Source: DASXMX01 sp036794395 (GTDB lineage: Bacteria > Planctomycetota > Phycisphaerae > Tepidisphaerales > Tepidisphaeraceae). From it: DNA of 42,258 nucleotides. This document shows positions 1 through 8,908 of this stretch, piece after piece (the stretch's first letter is position 1; each line of letters begins with the position of its first letter). The stretch spans positions 1-42,258 of the forward strand of contig DAIRGS010000020.1 of NCBI GenBank assembly GCA_036794395.1. Reading direction: 5' to 3'. The position numbers and the translations under genes were made by a program. Under the pieces are notes generated by a model. That model saw nothing but the letters and a program-made list of their open reading frames with translations, ran no database searches and was not told where the DNA came from.

Positions 1-150
1 CAGCGCTCTGAGAAGCCGGGGTGGCGCGGAGTACCGCTATACCCCGGCGTGGGGGCTTTGCGCGAGGAGACGCGGCTTTTGGGATGGACGGGGCGCAGGG
101 TGAGTTGGGGTCGGCGGCGCGTGATTGGGCACAGTGATTTAGATAACCGT

Positions 151-405
151 GCGCGATTCAGTGCCTTTTCGTACCACCGGGCCTCCAGCGCATGATTGGG
201 GCAGGTGATCTCCAGCGACGGGTGAGATGTGGGAAAACCGAGTTTCGATACAAAGATAGCGCTCTTCTGCAAGAGCAGAAATGCTCTCTCAAGGACGTTG
301 GTTTTCTCACATCTCACCCGTCGCCAGACCCGTGACATCCTCGTCCACGGCTTGGAAAGCCGTGCCACTTAAAGGCAATGGGGCGGGATCGCGCGCGGTC
401 GTTTA
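151..405. repeat. Dispersed palindromic element, family 1, copy A
   Basis: This is about 255 bases of non-coding sequence whose counterpart lies at 8626-8883. It holds a 25-base inverted repeat (215-239 and 300-324, one mismatch) around a 60-base centre, and a perfect small hairpin at 346-364 (stem CACGGCTT, loop GGA, stem AAGCCGTG). The last bases (403-405) supply the stop codon of the minus-strand gene beside it. Bases 1-150 show no gene or feature I can support. Confidence 0.8.
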
Positions 406-894
406 GCTTCGCCGGGGCGACGGCGGCGGAATTGCCGGCGATCCGGATGGATCGAGACTTCGATACTGGTCGATCAAAGAAAGCTGCTCGTCGGCCATAC
501 GAATGGGTTCCGAGTCATCGGCAGCAATCACCCGCCGCCCCCGTGCTTCGGTGAGGGCGGCGACCCGCCGCAACGAGCGCTTTCCGCGAACGACCCCGAC
601 CGTGTATCTCACGGTGAACACATACCGGCGGCTTTCCCCGTCGCTGCCGTAGATCACGTCGCTGACATCCAGATCAGCCGCCCCGGGAACGGGGAGTTTA
701 TCGGCGACGCGCGCGGTTAACCGAAGACGGTCGGTGGGCGTGTAGGTCATCCGCCACTGGACGGCCAATTGACGCAGAACGCGCCTTCGGCGTCGAGCCG
801 AGACGGTTTCCATCAATACCGCAAGCACGGTGACGGCAACCAGCACCGCCAGACATGTTCCGGGGTTTTCCTGTAACCAGGCTTTGAGGTCCAT
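403..894 (-). CDS. Small membrane-anchored hypothetical protein
   Basis: This 163-residue protein has one N-terminal hydrophobic segment (about residues 13-32) followed by a run of arginines, which suggests an N-out/C-in single-pass protein. The remaining cytoplasmic part has no motif I recognise, and the C-terminus is Pro/Ser-rich. It lies 44 bases downstream of the CxxCH protein gene on the same strand, so the two are probably co-transcribed. A perfect hairpin sits between them. Its stop codon falls inside a dispersed repeat, so the natural C-terminus may have been altered by that insertion. Function unknown. Confidence 0.6.
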   Translation of the reverse strand: MDLKAWLQENPGTCLAVLVAVTVLAVLMETVSARRRRRVLRQLAVQWRMTYTPTDRLRLTARVADKLPVPGAADLDVSDVIYGSDGESRRYVFTVRYTVGVVRGKRSLRRVAALTEARGRRVIAADDSEPIRMADEQLSLIDQYRSLDPSGSPAIPPPSPRRS

Positions 895-904
895 CGTGCT
901 TGGA

Positions 905-924
905 GCCTCCGGCTAACCGGAGGC
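905..924. other. Perfect 8-bp stem-loop between two minus-strand genes
   Basis: GCCTCCGG, loop CTAA, then CCGGAGGC. It lies between the stop at 939 and the start at 894. There is no T-run after it on the minus strand, so it is more likely an mRNA-stabilising or attenuating hairpin than a full terminator. Confidence 0.5.
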
Positions 925-938
925 GGTCGTTCGAAAGG

Positions 939-2168
939 CTAGCGGCCGCGGGCAGGCACGGTTGCCGGGCGGGTCATTTCAGGCGTCGGCTTCGCCGGCA
1001 CCGGCGCAACTGGCGGCTGGGGTTGTTGCGGGCTGGGGCCCAGCTCGATCGAGCTGTAATCCGGGGCCGGGGTATTCAGCGCGGTGATCCAATCCAGCAT
1101 CCGCACGGCACGCGTATCCGACAGCGATTTAACTACGCCGCGATAATTGGCCAGATTGGGATGGCCTGGGACGCCCACGGCAGGTGGCAACGCAAACTGT
1201 AGAATCAGCGAATCCTGCGGACGATCGCGATCGATCATCGAATAAGTCCGATCGCCGACCTTCGTGGAATACTGCTGTAGAACCATGAAGTTTGTGTAGC
1301 GATCGGCATCGGTATTGGCCGGCCACCGCAACGCAAAGGTTCCAGCCGCGGGCTTATCCGAGGCGTGGCAAGTCGCACACGCTACCAGCATCGAAGTCTG
1401 AATCGTTCGAAACACATTCATCGTGGGAGGATCGTTGGCCAGGATGACGTTCTTCTTCATGTCGGGCGTGCCGTTTTGCAGAATGACCCACGCCTGCTGA
1501 GGAGGAGTGCCCCGATTGAAGTCGGCCGGGTTGATGTTCTGCTGCACGACGAAGGTTCGCTTCACGTCATTTTTGAACGTCACCCGCACCGGTTGATCCG
1601 CCGCCCGCCACTCGTTTTGGCGAATCAGATTGATTTCCTCGGGTGTGACAACCCGGGTCGCTCGGCGCGGCGCCGGCTGGCTGGTCGGGGCAGTGGTGGT
1701 TCGGGGATCGCGATCGTTCGCGGCCAATTGAACGGGTGTATGCTTGCGGGCCTCGCGCTGATCGAGGTACATCTGACGATCTACCGTCCGGATCATGTCC
1801 TGAACTTCCTCATTGCGCGGCTGCAATCGCTGCGCGTCGGTCAGAACATCCAGCGCCAACGCATATGCCTTATTTTGAAATACCCACTGCGCCAGCTCGA
1901 TCCGACCGCGTACGTCATAAGCCGCCAGCTTCGCCAGCCGCTTCTGATATTCCTGCTCGATCGAGGTCGAGTAGCTGATCGTCCGGATGGACGCGCGCTC
2001 AAGGGTCGTGCGGATCCCCTTGCGTTCGATGATCACCTGGTCCGGCGATTCGGTGATCTCGCCTTCGAACGTCTGCCCGTCTCTGGTTTTAACCACACCC
2101 AACTGGGCATAACCGGCCGACGCGACCAGCAGACCGCATAGCCCGCCGAGCATCCAAGATCGCAGCAT
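939..2168 (-). CDS. Secreted protein with a c-type haem motif
   Basis: This 409-residue protein has a clear Sec signal peptide (residues 1-21, ending SAGYA-Q). Residues 25-65 resemble short beta-rich modules of planctomycete envelope proteins (DGQTFEGEI). Residues 75-125 are helical and TPR-like. A Pro/Thr/Ser linker follows, then a C-terminal domain with a single CATCH motif (C264, C267, H268), the covalent haem attachment signature of c-type cytochromes. This predicts a periplasmic haem protein, perhaps an electron-transfer partner. I see no second haem motif and cannot name the distal ligand. The C-terminus is Pro-rich. The exact family is not recognised; an isolated CxxCH could also bind a metal rather than haem. 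Confidence 0.75.
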   Translation of the reverse strand: MLRSWMLGGLCGLLVASAGYAQLGVVKTRDGQTFEGEITESPDQVIIERKGIRTTLERASIRTISYSTSIEQEYQKRLAKLAAYDVRGRIELAQWVFQNKAYALALDVLTDAQRLQPRNEEVQDMIRTVDRQMYLDQREARKHTPVQLAANDRDPRTTTAPTSQPAPRRATRVVTPEEINLIRQNEWRAADQPVRVTFKNDVKRTFVVQQNINPADFNRGTPPQQAWVILQNGTPDMKKNVILANDPPTMNVFRTIQTSMLVACATCHASDKPAAGTFALRWPANTDADRYTNFMVLQQYSTKVGDRTYSMIDRDRPQDSLILQFALPPAVGVPGHPNLANYRGVVKSLSDTRAVRMLDWITALNTPAPDYSSIELGPSPQQPQPPVAPVPAKPTPEMTRPATVPARGR

Positions 2169-2400
2169 GGGGTGTCTCCAGTGGTGAATAAGCGTTCATC
2201 CTAAATTCGCCGATCACCCCTAGCAAGTTCCAAGTCGAATACCGACTTATTGCTTCAAGGGATCCGGTTCCTCGCAACCGCCTACAGGCGCAAACGCCTG
2301 CATCGGCTTGAAACCCAAATCGCGCTAAACTTCTTTCGCCCAAGGCATCAGGTCCGATAAAACAACTTCATTTCCTGGGCAAAGCCGGCAAAGCATGTTT

Positions 2401-2841
2401 TCAGGCTCGATTCAAAGGAGGGGGCCCGCCAGCCGTTTCCACTTCCGGCAAGGGCTTCTTTTTTCGAAACGCGCCCACCACCCACACTAACGGCAGAATC
2501 GCAAACACGGCGATCGGATACAATGCCGGCACGACAAGGATAAAACCCGTTGCCTCAGTCATGGTTTTAGTCGGGGTGTTAATCGCCTTGCGATGCTGGA
2601 CATCATAGTTCATCCCCATGATCTCTTTCTTATCCGTTGAGAAGCCATCCTTATCATCAAAAGTTGTCAGCTTGCCCTGATAGGTAAACTCCAGGGAATC
2701 GGCAATAAGGGAGTAGGTCCTTTCCCCGTGCTGGCCCAGTTCCATTTTCTTGGGACTGCTGAATGACACAGCGGTCATCACGACAAAGAACGCGCAGATC
2801 AGCAATGAGATCGCCGCCAAAAGGGTGAAGAGGTGTTTCAT
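2401..2841 (-). CDS. Small hypothetical protein with two membrane helices
   Basis: This protein is about 146 residues long. The start is placed at the ATG at 2841, just before the first hydrophobic segment (MKHLFTLLAAISLL...). An ATG four codons upstream (2853) is equally possible. The open frame runs further upstream, but that part is encoded by a dispersed GC-rich repeat and is unlikely to be translated. A second hydrophobic segment lies near the C-terminus, followed by a basic stretch (RKKKP). The loop between is polar and probably extracytoplasmic. No family recognised. Confidence 0.6.
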   Translation of the reverse strand: MKHLFTLLAAISLLICAFFVVMTAVSFSSPKKMELGQHGERTYSLIADSLEFTYQGKLTTFDDKDGFSTDKKEIMGMNYDVQHRKAINTPTKTMTEATGFILVVPALYPIAVFAILPLVWVVGAFRKKKPLPEVETAGGPPPLNRA

Positions 2842-2913
2842 GGTGAGAGCCATGATACCCGGTGCAGCGTCAAGATTGAATTCGGGGTGCGTGATTCCGG
2901 CTGTCGGCTCAAA

Positions 2914-2955
2914 CCCCCTCCCTACCCTCCCCCGGCGTACCGGTGGAGGGGAAGA
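2914..2955. repeat. GC-rich palindromic intergenic repeat
   Basis: CCCTCC (2925-2930) and GGAGGG (2945-2950) flank a CCCGG-rich centre. A related pyrimidine/purine palindrome recurs at about 32390-32428. Such sequences are common dispersed repeats in GC-rich genomes. Confidence 0.45.
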
Positions 2956-3093
2956 GGGGATTGAATTCGCCCCAAACTTCTCGCGCGTTTCATGCCGGCT
3001 CAAATAGAGGTACACTGTCAAATTCGCCGCCGCTTAGATGATGTGAGCACGGCCGGCGCGGGCAACAAAATCGAACGTTCGAAAAGGAGTTGG

Positions 3094-3888
3094 ATGCTGT
3101 CATTTAAGTTCCCCTGGCGTCGGTCACCCAAATCACTTGCCCGCGCCCGCAGGATCCCTCTGATCGAAGGACTCGAATCGCGCCAACTTCTCAGCGGCTC
3201 GCCAGTCCTCACGGGCATTCGCATTCTCGGACCTGTCGCCAAGGCGTACGGCATTGTTCTAAGCTTCGACAGTTCGCTGGACACCGCCTCGGCGCAGGAT
3301 ACGTCCAACTACATCTTTGGCCATCTCCCCGCGAAAAGCTCGAACAACGGGATCGATCTAGGCACCATCCTCGGTTTCCTCGCCACTCGCACGACCCCCG
3401 CGGTCAAGGATGGCAAGGTCCAATTCCTGGGCGGGCGATACGATGATTCAAACCACACGGTAACGCTCACGCCGGTCAAGGCCTTCAACGTTTGGCGGTT
3501 TTTCCGCATCCTCCGCGTGAAGGGTACAGGCACTACACCCATCATCAATCTGGATGGAATTCCACTCAATGGCGGGGCAGGGACTGATACGGTCCTGCAC
3601 TGGACACCCAAACGCGGCAAGATCATTCGATACAGTGATTCTGATGGCGACCGCGTTGTCATTCGGGTTAAAGGCCCCGGGATGCTCTACGCCTTCTTTC
3701 ACAAATCCGGAAACCCTTTCCCCTCCATCTTCGTCACCCAGACTAAGCCGGGTAAAAGTGCCCTGATCGGCACAGTCCAGACCAGCCCGACGGGCGATGG
3801 AATTGCCCACATCGCCCAGCTCAGCGGGTCAATTCCCGCCAATACCAATATGTTCAGCAATGCGCAGATTGATGTGCAGTCGACCTAA
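3094..3888 (+). CDS. Secreted/surface protein with LEPR-XLL-type N-terminus
   Basis: The start is the ATG at 3094, preceded by AAGGAG with a 4-base gap, giving 264 residues. The N-terminus is basic (KFPWRRSPKSLARARR) and leads into GLESRQLLSG. This matches the LEPR-xLL motif that marks many planctomycete exported proteins and probably acts in sorting or anchoring. The remainder is beta-rich, with Ig- or cadherin-like strand spacing and no catalytic motif. It is followed by a strong hairpin at 3904-3961 shared with the convergent typA gene. The role is inferred as a cell-surface or extracellular structural protein; the ligand is unknown. Confidence 0.7.
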   Translation: MLSFKFPWRRSPKSLARARRIPLIEGLESRQLLSGSPVLTGIRILGPVAKAYGIVLSFDSSLDTASAQDTSNYIFGHLPAKSSNNGIDLGTILGFLATRTTPAVKDGKVQFLGGRYDDSNHTVTLTPVKAFNVWRFFRILRVKGTGTTPIINLDGIPLNGGAGTDTVLHWTPKRGKIIRYSDSDGDRVVIRVKGPGMLYAFFHKSGNPFPSIFVTQTKPGKSALIGTVQTSPTGDGIAHIAQLSGSIPANTNMFSNAQIDVQST

Positions 3889-3903
3889 CGCCCACGAACG
3901 CAG

Positions 3904-3961
3904 AAAAACGTAAAGACGTAAAACGTAAGTAGTTTTTTACGTTTTACGTCTTTACGTTTTT
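3904..3961. terminator. Bidirectional terminator, perfect 25-bp inverted repeat
   Basis: The arms at 3904-3928 and 3937-3961 are perfectly complementary and begin and end with A/T runs, so both strands give a hairpin followed by T residues. It lies exactly between two convergent genes (stops at 3888 and 3979). The arm sequence (ACGTAAAACGT type) resembles the degenerate repeat at 15739-15794, so a dispersed repeat may have been co-opted as terminator. Confidence 0.8.
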
Positions 3962-3978
3962 AGCGGATCGCGCTGGAC

Positions 3979-5841
3979 CTACGACACTTCCGCCATCTCG
4001 ACTTGCTTTTTACCTGCGCGCTTTCGCTCGCCTTCGGTGAGCTTGGCTTTGCGGAGACGGATGCTCTGGGGGGTGGCTTCGACCAGCTCATCGTCTTCGA
4101 TGTATTCCAGCGCCTGTTCGAGCGTCATCTTGCGGGCCGGCTTAAGGATGATGTTCTCGTCGCTGCCGGTCGTGCGCATGTTCGACAGCTTCTTGGGCGT
4201 CGTCGGATTGACGGTCATATCGTTATCGCGGGCATTCTCGGCCACGATCTGGCCTTCATAAACAGGCTGGGTCGGCTCGACGAACAACACGCCGCGTTCC
4301 TGAAGATTGTTCATCGCATAGGCGTTGGCGGCGCCGGTGACGTTGCTGATCATCACACCGTTGGCACGGCCCGGCACGTCGCCTCGAGCGGGTGCGTACT
4401 CGTGGAAGTTGTGGTGCATGATCGCGGTGCCCTGCGTGGCGGTGAGCATTCGCGTTCGAAGGCCGATCAACCCGCGGGCGGGAATCGTGAACTCGAGGTG
4501 AACCTGACCGAGGCGGTTGTCCATGCGGACCAGTTCGCCCTTGCGGTTGCCCACCAGTTCCATCACGCCGCCCATGTTCTTTTCGGCCACGTCGACGACC
4601 AGGTACTCGATGGGCTCCATGACCTGGCCGGTTTCCTTGTCGCGATGCATGATCACCTGCGGCTTGCTGATTGACAGCTCATAGCCTTCGCGGCGCATGT
4701 TCTCAATCAGAATGCCCAGGTGAAGCAAGCCGCGGCCGGAGACCTTCATGGCATCTTTGTCGGCGGTTTCTTCGACCTTCAGGGCGACGTTGCTTTCCAG
4801 CTCTTTCATGAGCCGTTCGCGAATATTGCGGCTGGTGACGTATTTGCCTTCGCGGCCGCAGAACGGGGAATCGTTCACGCTGAACATCATCGTCAGCGTA
4901 GGCGGCTCGATCTCGGTGGCTTCGAGCGGCTGTGGATTGACCGGGTCGCAGATGCTGTCGCCGATGTCGACCGATTCCAGGCCGATGAGCGCGACAATGT
5001 CGCCGGCGCGGGCCTCTTCGGCATTTGTTCGGCCAAGGCCTTCAAACACCTGAAGCTGCTGGACCTTACTCTTAATCTTCACTCCATCGCGACGGATGAT
5101 GATGATTTGCTGGCCGCTCTTGATCACACCATTGTAGATGCGCCCAACGCCGATCCGGCCGACGTAATCGTTGTACTGAATGCTGGAGATTTGAATCTGA
5201 AGCGACTTATCCGGAGCGCCATGGGGAGCCGGGACGTGCTTCAGCAGCGCTTCAAACACCGGAAGGATATCTTTGCCCGGCCCGTCGCTGGTCCACGAAG
5301 CCGTCCCTGCCCGGCCGCTGGCGTACAGCACCGGGAAGTCCAGCGTTTCATCATCGGCGCCCAGTTCGACGAACAGATCAAACACTTCGTTGAGCACCGC
5401 ATCGGCGCGGGCATCCGGGCGATCCATCTTGTTAATGACCACGATCGGTCGCAATTCATGCTGGAACGCTTTTTTGAGGACGAACCGCGTCTGCGGCATG
5501 GGTCCTTCGGCCGCGTCTACAAGCAGAAACACCCCATCCGCCATGCTGAGCACGCGCTCGACCTCGCCGCCAAAATCGGCGTGGCCCGGGGTATCGATCA
5601 GGTTGATCTTGGTCATCTGGCCGGTCAGGGGGTCGGCGTAGTTGATCGCCACGTTCTTGGCCAGAATTGTGATGCCGCGTTCTCGTTCCAGGGGATTGGA
5701 ATCGAGCAGGGTATCCTGCTGAACCTGGCTATCCCGGAAGTTTCCGCTTTGCCGGAGCAGAGCGTCAACCAACGTCGTCTTGCCGTGATCGACGTGGGCA
5801 ATAATGGCAACATTTCGAATGTCGTTACGCACAGAATTCAT
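3979..5841 (-). CDS. typA: Ribosome-associated translational GTPase TypA/BipA
   Basis: The 620-residue length is normal for the family. The GTPase domain shows the P-loop AHVDHGKTT (about residues 15-23), switch II DTPGHADFGGE and the NKMD motif. These are followed by the beta-barrel domain, an EF-G-like domain and the TypA-specific C-terminal domain (NNLQERGVLFVEPTQPVYEGQ region). It binds the ribosome and supports ribosome assembly and translation under stress or at low temperature. It is monocistronic here and convergent with the LEPR-XLL-type gene. A TATAAT on the minus strand at 5962-5967 may be its promoter. Confidence 0.97.
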   Translation of the reverse strand: MNSVRNDIRNVAIIAHVDHGKTTLVDALLRQSGNFRDSQVQQDTLLDSNPLERERGITILAKNVAINYADPLTGQMTKINLIDTPGHADFGGEVERVLSMADGVFLLVDAAEGPMPQTRFVLKKAFQHELRPIVVINKMDRPDARADAVLNEVFDLFVELGADDETLDFPVLYASGRAGTASWTSDGPGKDILPVFEALLKHVPAPHGAPDKSLQIQISSIQYNDYVGRIGVGRIYNGVIKSGQQIIIIRRDGVKIKSKVQQLQVFEGLGRTNAEEARAGDIVALIGLESVDIGDSICDPVNPQPLEATEIEPPTLTMMFSVNDSPFCGREGKYVTSRNIRERLMKELESNVALKVEETADKDAMKVSGRGLLHLGILIENMRREGYELSISKPQVIMHRDKETGQVMEPIEYLVVDVAEKNMGGVMELVGNRKGELVRMDNRLGQVHLEFTIPARGLIGLRTRMLTATQGTAIMHHNFHEYAPARGDVPGRANGVMISNVTGAANAYAMNNLQERGVLFVEPTQPVYEGQIVAENARDNDMTVNPTTPKKLSNMRTTGSDENIILKPARKMTLEQALEYIEDDELVEATPQSIRLRKAKLTEGERKRAGKKQVEMAEVS

Positions 5842-5890
5842 GATATTCGTCAGTTTTAGGTTAATCTACACGGCTTCTAAAGCCGCTTGG

Positions 5891-5921
5891 TTCCGTGATT
5901 TAAGGCTAAGCCACCACGGAA
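5891..5921. other. Hairpin in the typA upstream region
   Basis: TTCCGTG (5891-5897) pairs with CACGGAA (5915-5921). A smaller hairpin CGGCTT/AAGCCG lies just to the left. Both fall in the untranslated leader between the presumed typA promoter and its start. A regulatory role is possible; a repeat remnant is equally likely. Confidence 0.35.
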
Positions 5922-5961
5922 TATCTCACCGAGGGGCAAGTAAGATACCCGCGGGGCCATC

Positions 5962-5967
5962 ATTATA
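5962..5967 (-). promoter_or_regulatory. Candidate -10 box for typA
   Basis: The minus strand reads TATAAT here, 121 bases upstream of the typA start. No convincing -35 box is seen at 16-18 bases. Confidence 0.35.
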
Positions 5968-6062
5968 CAACGATAGGCGCGGGCAAAGGTTCCGGTGATT
6001 CATACACTTGTTCGAGGCGAGCAGAAAAAGGCTGATGAGACGCTTTGCGTTTGTCGCGATCG

Positions 6063-6068
6063 TATAAT
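6063..6068 (+). promoter_or_regulatory. Candidate -10 box for the copper efflux operon
   Basis: A perfect TATAAT lies 66 bases upstream of the first gene of the cus-like operon. The -35 region is poor, which would fit a promoter that needs an activator, but no operator dyad is evident. Confidence 0.4.
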
Positions 6069-6134
6069 CGGGATAAGCTTCCAGAGCATCGTGAGCATTT
6101 ACCCCGCAACAAGGCGGGCATTGGCAAAGGGCTG

Positions 6135-6536
6135 ATGTTCAATCTTGGCCGGCAATTTCTGACCCTCTTCACCGCGTTTGCGGTGTTCGTGGTCGCTACG
6201 ACGTGCACGGCGAGCGGGTGCCTTCTGCCCAAGCTTTTGAGTTCTCAGTCCACGCACATGAGTTGCTGTGAAAATCACAGCAATCACGCGCCGGCGAAAG
6301 ACAAGGCGCCGGGGTCTTGCGCGGTTCGCAACGATAGTCTCTTTGCAAAATCAACCGAAGCAAAAGCGGTTGAGAATCTTGAGTTCAATCATCTGACGAT
6401 TCCGGTTCTGGCGTTTGTCTCGGCTTTTCACTGGGGATTGGCAGCCATGGAGGAGCCGCTCAGGCTGGCTGCTGATTCACCGCCATTGGTCGATCGACCG
6501 ACACTTCTGTCTCTCTCCTGCTCATTTCTAACGTGA
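6135..6536 (+). CDS. Small secreted Cys/His-rich protein at the head of the Cu/Ag efflux operon
   Basis: This is a 133-residue protein starting at ATG 6135 with AAAGG upstream. It has a hydrophobic N-terminal signal segment ending near TASGC (possible lipobox-like cysteine). A short metal-binding-looking stretch follows: MSCCENHSNH (two Cys, two His) and a further Cys in PGSC. The rest is unremarkable. It lies about 160 bases before the CusB-like gene on the same strand. I infer a periplasmic metal-binding or sensing accessory protein. No named family is recognised, and it is not CusF by sequence. Confidence 0.6.
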   Translation: MFNLGRQFLTLFTAFAVFVVATTCTASGCLLPKLLSSQSTHMSCCENHSNHAPAKDKAPGSCAVRNDSLFAKSTEAKAVENLEFNHLTIPVLAFVSAFHWGLAAMEEPLRLAADSPPLVDRPTLLSLSCSFLT

Positions 6537-6695
6537 GCTTTTCCCTATCAAAGTGAAACACTCGGCTCACTTGCAGCCGGGGTGCGTCAGTTCGGTTTTC
6601 CGTTTTTGCTTCGGGTTTCACCCGGCATTCGGAAGAAACGCTTTGATTGGCGGTTCCTGAAATCGCAGGCAGCGCTATTCCCAAGGATATTTAAA

Positions 6696-8618
6696 ATGAA
6701 ACGCCAGTTCGCATTTTTTGCGGGCGGATTCGTCGTGGTCGCGGCGGTGATTATCGCCCTCGTGTCTATTTTCTCGGCGTCGGGAAAAGCGGCACACCTG
6801 AGCCCGCCCACGACGCAGAGTGCCGCGGCCCCAAAAAAGTGGTGGCATTGCGGTATGCACCCCCAGGTGATTCAGGATCATCCGGGAAACTGCCCTATCT
6901 GCCACATGCCATTGACGCCGATGAAGTCAACCGATTCCGGCGACGCCAAGGGCGACGTGCCGCTTTGGTGGGATCCGATGCTCGGCCCGGCCTCGATCAG
7001 CAATCATCCGGGGAAGAGCGCGATGGGAATGGACATGGTGCCGTATGCCGGACATGCCGCCGGCGGCCCTGAAGTGACAATCGATCCGGCCGTAGTGCAG
7101 AACATGGGCGTGCAGACCGCCATCGTTGCGCGCGGGCCGCTGCACAAGACGATCCGGACCGTCGGCGTGTTCAAGCTCCCTGAGCCGGGACTGCACGACA
7201 TCAGCCTCAAGGTCGGGGGATGGATCGACACACTTTACGCGGACCAGGAGGGCAAGCACGTTCACCTGGGCGAGCCGCTTTTCGCGGTGTACAGCCAGGA
7301 GTTGCAGGTTGCCGAGCAGGAATTGATCTCGGCCGTCCAGTCGCAGCGATCGCTGGGAACTGATCCGAGCCCGCAGCTTCGCAAGCAAGCCGAGAACATG
7401 ATTGTGTCCGCGCGACGGAAGCTCGAGCTCTGGGATGTGGACCGGCAGGAGATTGACGCAATCGCCAAGGCCGATCGCGCGCCGCGGGACGTCGTGTTCC
7501 ACAGCCCGGCCACGGGGCACGTCGAAGACAAGATGATCGTGCAGGGATCGGCGATTCAGCCGGGAATGAAGCTCATGCGGATCGCGGACCATACGAAGAT
7601 GTGGCTCGACGCCGAGGTCTACGAAGAGCAGATCCCGCTGGTCAAAATGGACCAGGGCGTCGAGGCGACGCTGGACGCGATTCCCGGCAAAACCTTCGCG
7701 GGCACGGTGACATTCATTTATCCACACGTGGATCACATGACCCGCACGCTCATGGTGCGGGCGACGTTCGACAGCCCGGACTTCGAGTTGAAGCCGGGGA
7801 TGTACGCTGATGTAAATGTCATTACCGAGCCAGTGCCGGATGCGGTGCAGGTGCCGCGGGAAGCGGTGATCGACACGGGCACGAAGCAGATCGTGTTCGT
7901 CGCTGAAGGGGACGGGCACTTCAGCCCGCGGCCGGTACGGATGGGCATTCGGGGAGATGATGACCGGCTGCAAATCGTCGAGGGGCTGGCGGTCGGCGAG
8001 ACTGTGGTGACCAGCGGGCAATTCCTGATGGACGTGGAGAGCCGCACGAACGAGGCGATCGCCAAACTCCGTGGGGGCTTAGCGACAGCCGCGCCGTCTG
8101 CCTCAACGCCGGCCGCAACTTCCTCGCAACCGACGACGCAGCCACGACCGATGCCGCCCATGTCCATGCCATCTTCCGCTGGTTCGCAATCTTCGGCCCA
8201 CGCGATGGCGATGGAGTCCCCGGCCGGCATGGGGCTTTCGGTGATTCACTGCCCGATGGCCAGGGCCGATTGGGTCCAACAGCCGGGCGAAACGTCAAAT
8301 CCCTACATGGAGCCTGCGATGCGCCAGTGCGGCACGGTCACCGCGCAGGTCGGGGCACCGGAGAAGGACTCGCCACTATCCAGGGTTATGACCGCTTATC
8401 TCACTTACGAGAAGGCGCTGGTGGGCGGGAGCGCGGACGCGATGGCCGCCGAGCAGTTGAAGGCCGCCGCAAGCCAACTCCAAGGTGACGCTTATACCAA
8501 ACTCCGTGAGGCGATAGACAAACTCGCCGGGATCAAGCGACTCGAGCCGGCGCGCGAGCAGTTCAAGGCGGTAAGCGCCGCCATCATCCCCATCCTGAAA
8601 CAGGCAAAGGGTAGCTAA
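6696..8618 (+). CDS. cusB: RND efflux periplasmic adaptor, CusB-like, with extra metal-binding modules
   Basis: The start is ATG 6696 with AAGGA eight bases upstream, giving 640 residues, longer than E. coli CusB (about 400). Order: membrane anchor (8-27); a heavy-metal-binding module HCGMHPQ...CPICHMPL (51-73); a degenerate second copy (90-117, with met-rich GMDMVP but no cysteines); lipoyl/barrel-sandwich and beta-barrel domains of membrane-fusion proteins (about 130-480); a Pro/Ala/Met-rich linker; and a C-terminal module HCPMARADW...NPYMEPAMRQCG resembling DUF3347-type metal sites. It would link the RND pump to the outer-membrane factor and hand over Cu(I)/Ag(I). It is followed after a repeat by cusA. 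Confidence 0.92.
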   Translation: MKRQFAFFAGGFVVVAAVIIALVSIFSASGKAAHLSPPTTQSAAAPKKWWHCGMHPQVIQDHPGNCPICHMPLTPMKSTDSGDAKGDVPLWWDPMLGPASISNHPGKSAMGMDMVPYAGHAAGGPEVTIDPAVVQNMGVQTAIVARGPLHKTIRTVGVFKLPEPGLHDISLKVGGWIDTLYADQEGKHVHLGEPLFAVYSQELQVAEQELISAVQSQRSLGTDPSPQLRKQAENMIVSARRKLELWDVDRQEIDAIAKADRAPRDVVFHSPATGHVEDKMIVQGSAIQPGMKLMRIADHTKMWLDAEVYEEQIPLVKMDQGVEATLDAIPGKTFAGTVTFIYPHVDHMTRTLMVRATFDSPDFELKPGMYADVNVITEPVPDAVQVPREAVIDTGTKQIVFVAEGDGHFSPRPVRMGIRGDDDRLQIVEGLAVGETVVTSGQFLMDVESRTNEAIAKLRGGLATAAPSASTPAATSSQPTTQPRPMPPMSMPSSAGSQSSAHAMAMESPAGMGLSVIHCPMARADWVQQPGETSNPYMEPAMRQCGTVTAQVGAPEKDSPLSRVMTAYLTYEKALVGGSADAMAAEQLKAAASQLQGDAYTKLREAIDKLAGIKRLEPAREQFKAVSAAIIPILKQAKGS

Positions 8619-8625
8619 ATGACTG

Positions 8626-8883
8626 TGCATGATTCCGCGCCTTTCGTGACATGGGGCTTCCAGCCCATGGACAGGGGAGATGACCTCCAGCGACGGGTCC
8701 GATTTGGGAAAACCAAGTTTCGACATACGGACAACCATCTGATTTGTCAGGGAAAAATGCCCGGTTCCGGCGAGTTGGTTTTCCCACATCTCACCCGGCG
8801 CCGGACCCGCGGCTCCCCCGTTCACGGCCTGGAAGGCCGTGCCACGAAAATGCAATGGTGCGGAATCACGCACGCTTATTTAG
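8626..8883. repeat. Dispersed palindromic element, family 1, copy B
   Basis: This element fills the space between cusB and cusA and matches 151-405 in the same orientation. The inverted repeat arms are 8690-8714 and 8777-8801. The terminal hairpin (8823-8841) is CACGGCCT, GGA, AGGCCGTG. Compared with copy A, one stem pair has changed on both sides, so pairing is kept. The centre between the arms differs strongly between the copies. Confidence 0.8.
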
Positions 8884-8908
8884 CCGCAACCTCGTTCCGG
8901 TAAAAAAC

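Noticed and set aside
4003..5859. Large plus-strand open frames opposite typA (223 and 379 codons)
   Set aside because: They are shadows of a well-conserved gene on the other strand and have no recognisable domains.
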